A stretch of 64,000 nt of DNA, taken from the NCBI GenBank assembly GCA_900120415.1, contig FQLW01000006.1, positions 248,001-312,000 of the forward strand, read 5' to 3'. Below the pieces are notes generated by a model. The model did no database searches and had not been told where the DNA came from. It was given only the letters and a program-made list of their open reading frames with translations. Shown piece after piece: positions 63,559 to 64,000 of the stretch. The translations under genes and the position numbers were made by a program. Within the stretch, counting starts at the first letter, position 1. Each line of letters starts with the position of its first letter. Origin of the DNA: Urmitella timonensis (GTDB lineage Bacteria; Actinomycetota; Actinomycetes; Actinomycetales; Actinomycetaceae).

Positions 63559-63710
63559 AAATAACTCCAATAGCCCCAAAACACTTATATGTTTTCGGGC
63601 ATATAAAATTACATGATAAAAGTATTCTTAAACTGGGTACAAAAAACTAAGCCCCATATTAAAAGTGAAACGGGACTGCTACTTTTTGTTCCCACTATCA
63701 AATTGACAGT

Positions 63711-63734
63711 TTATTTAAGAATACCTTGCCGCAT
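63711..63734 (-). CDS. tet(O) leader peptide MRQGILK
   Basis: A 7-residue frame begins with ATG 63734 after CAAGGAGTTAATAAAT. Its codons contain one arm of an alternative stem (GGTATTCTTAAA) that recurs complemented about 85 bases downstream. It fits a translational attenuation peptide and has no other expected role. Confidence 0.65.
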   Translation of the reverse strand: MRQGILK

Positions 63735-63766
63735 ATTTATTAACTCCTTGTATAATACTGAATCTA

Positions 63767-63795
63767 ATTATATTCCTTAACCCTTTATTTGTCAA
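63767..63795 (-). promoter_or_regulatory. Consensus promoter of tet(O)
   Basis: On the minus strand TTGACA (63795-63790) and TATAAT (63772-63767) are both perfect and spaced by 17 bases, about 33 bases before the leader peptide start. Confidence 0.92.
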
Positions 63796-63852
63796 GCTGA
63801 CAAACTAAAGCAGAAAAAGCGGCAGGATTTCCCCCTGCCACTAATCATCTGT

Positions 63853-64000
63853 TTATGCAAAAATAATTTCCTTTTCCACAATCTCCCTCGCACAAGCCCT
63901 TATGTTATTGAGGCATCCTGTCCATTCTAAGGCGTTTTCTGCCTTTAGCTGTTCCGTTATGCCCTGTGCCTGTTTCATACCCTCTATGAGCCTTTCAAAG
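63853..64000 (-). CDS. C-terminal fragment of an unidentified mobile-element protein
   Basis: A minus-strand frame enters from the right edge and stops with TAA at 63855-63853. The last 48 codons read as a charged helical tail (FERLIEGMKQAQGITEQL near the edge, CLNNIRACAREIVEKEIIFA at the end). I do not recognise the family. Its composition fits the clostridial element. It lies upstream of the tet(O) promoter on the same strand. Confidence 0.6.
   Translation of the reverse strand, partial: FERLIEGMKQAQGITEQLKAENALEWTGCLNNIRACAREIVEKEIIFA

Larger units (their letters stand above)
63487..63852 (-). promoter_or_regulatory. tet(O) regulatory leader region (overview)
   Basis: This 366-base stretch is close to the leader of tet(M) in Tn916: promoter, 7-codon peptide, the paired segments GGTATTCTTAAA (in the peptide) and TTTAAGAATAC (complement at about 63621-63632), and a terminator hairpin before the gene. 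Ribosome stalling at low charged-tRNA or tetracycline stress is thought to favour read-through. Confidence 0.8.
60438..64000. mobile_element. tet(O)-carrying genomic island of Firmicutes type (left border; right end outside window)
   Basis: From about 60438 the base composition drops in GC, and all genes are of the kind found on clostridial or streptococcal conjugative elements: the sigma-like gene, cysteine-rich KTR protein, tet(O) with Tn916-type leader, and a further partial gene. The left border falls inside the ABC permease gene and inside the sigma-like gene, with no terminal repeats or integrase seen. This suggests a deletion or recombination junction and not a clean transposon end. 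Confidence 0.85.

Overview
The window is a contiguous piece of an actinobacterial chromosome of moderate GC (about half by eye), most like a member of the Actinomycetaceae (Varibaculum or Mobiluncus type; genus not provable from this sequence). The evidence is the AdnA/AdnB recombination helicase-nuclease pair, the order AdnAB - DUF3107 - MiaE/ferritin-like protein - DEAD-box helicase (the order I recall for Mycobacterium tuberculosis Rv3201c to Rv3211), the order etfB - etfA - cysteine desulfurase - mnmA, the dgt - dusB - YibE/F - glyS group, and a his operon ending in hisA - sseB. The last 3.6 kb (from about 60438) is foreign, AT-richer DNA of Firmicutes type carrying the ribosomal-protection tetracycline resistance gene tet(O).

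Layout. 1-4064: leftward sugar operon (SorC-type regulator, deoC, FucP/DeoP-like permease, DUF4432 epimerase-like protein), predicted to take up and break down deoxyribose, with a perfect 16-bp palindrome as candidate operator. 4453-5764: complete IS256-family (IS1249-like) insertion sequence with imperfect terminal repeats and an 8-bp target duplication. 5888-6211: small exported protein. 6706-17647: APH-fold protein lacking its metal-binding aspartates, AdnB/AdnA, DUF3107, MiaE-like protein, DEAD-box RNA helicase. 17660-21924: alpha-glucan breakdown (GH13 glucosidase, glycogen phosphorylase). 22083-26317: leftward LacI-controlled module of MFS transporter, PI-PLC domain protein and inositol monophosphatase, which looks like an uncharacterised inositol-phosphodiester salvage system. 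26490-28351: nagB and meso-diaminopimelate dehydrogenase. 28551-37633: DUF1540 protein, DNA primase, a proline-rich membrane protein, dGTPase, DusB, YibE/F, glycyl-tRNA synthetase. 37850-40577: zinc ABC importer under a probable Zur box. 40602-48025: his operon (hisD, symporter, hisC, hisB, unknown, hisH, hisA, sseB). 49361-50390: a kilobase without genes, full of direct and nested inverted repeats. 50391-59182: DNA polymerase III alpha, two tandem tRNA-Lys, Bcp peroxiredoxin, tRNA-Leu, mnmA, cysteine desulfurase, ETF alpha and beta. 59377-60437: ABC exporter ATPase and a permease gene cut off after about 116 codons by the tet(O) island.

The tet(O) unit (leftward) has a consensus sigma-70 promoter, a 7-codon leader peptide and a Tn916-type attenuator, then tet(O), a cysteine-rich KTR gene and a sigma-like gene whose 3' end was lost at the junction. 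Most likely new biology: the LacI/MFS/PI-PLC/IMPase module, the structured repeat region at 49.4-50.3 kb, and a strongly over-represented heptamer (GAGGACG) spread over the host DNA but absent from the island.
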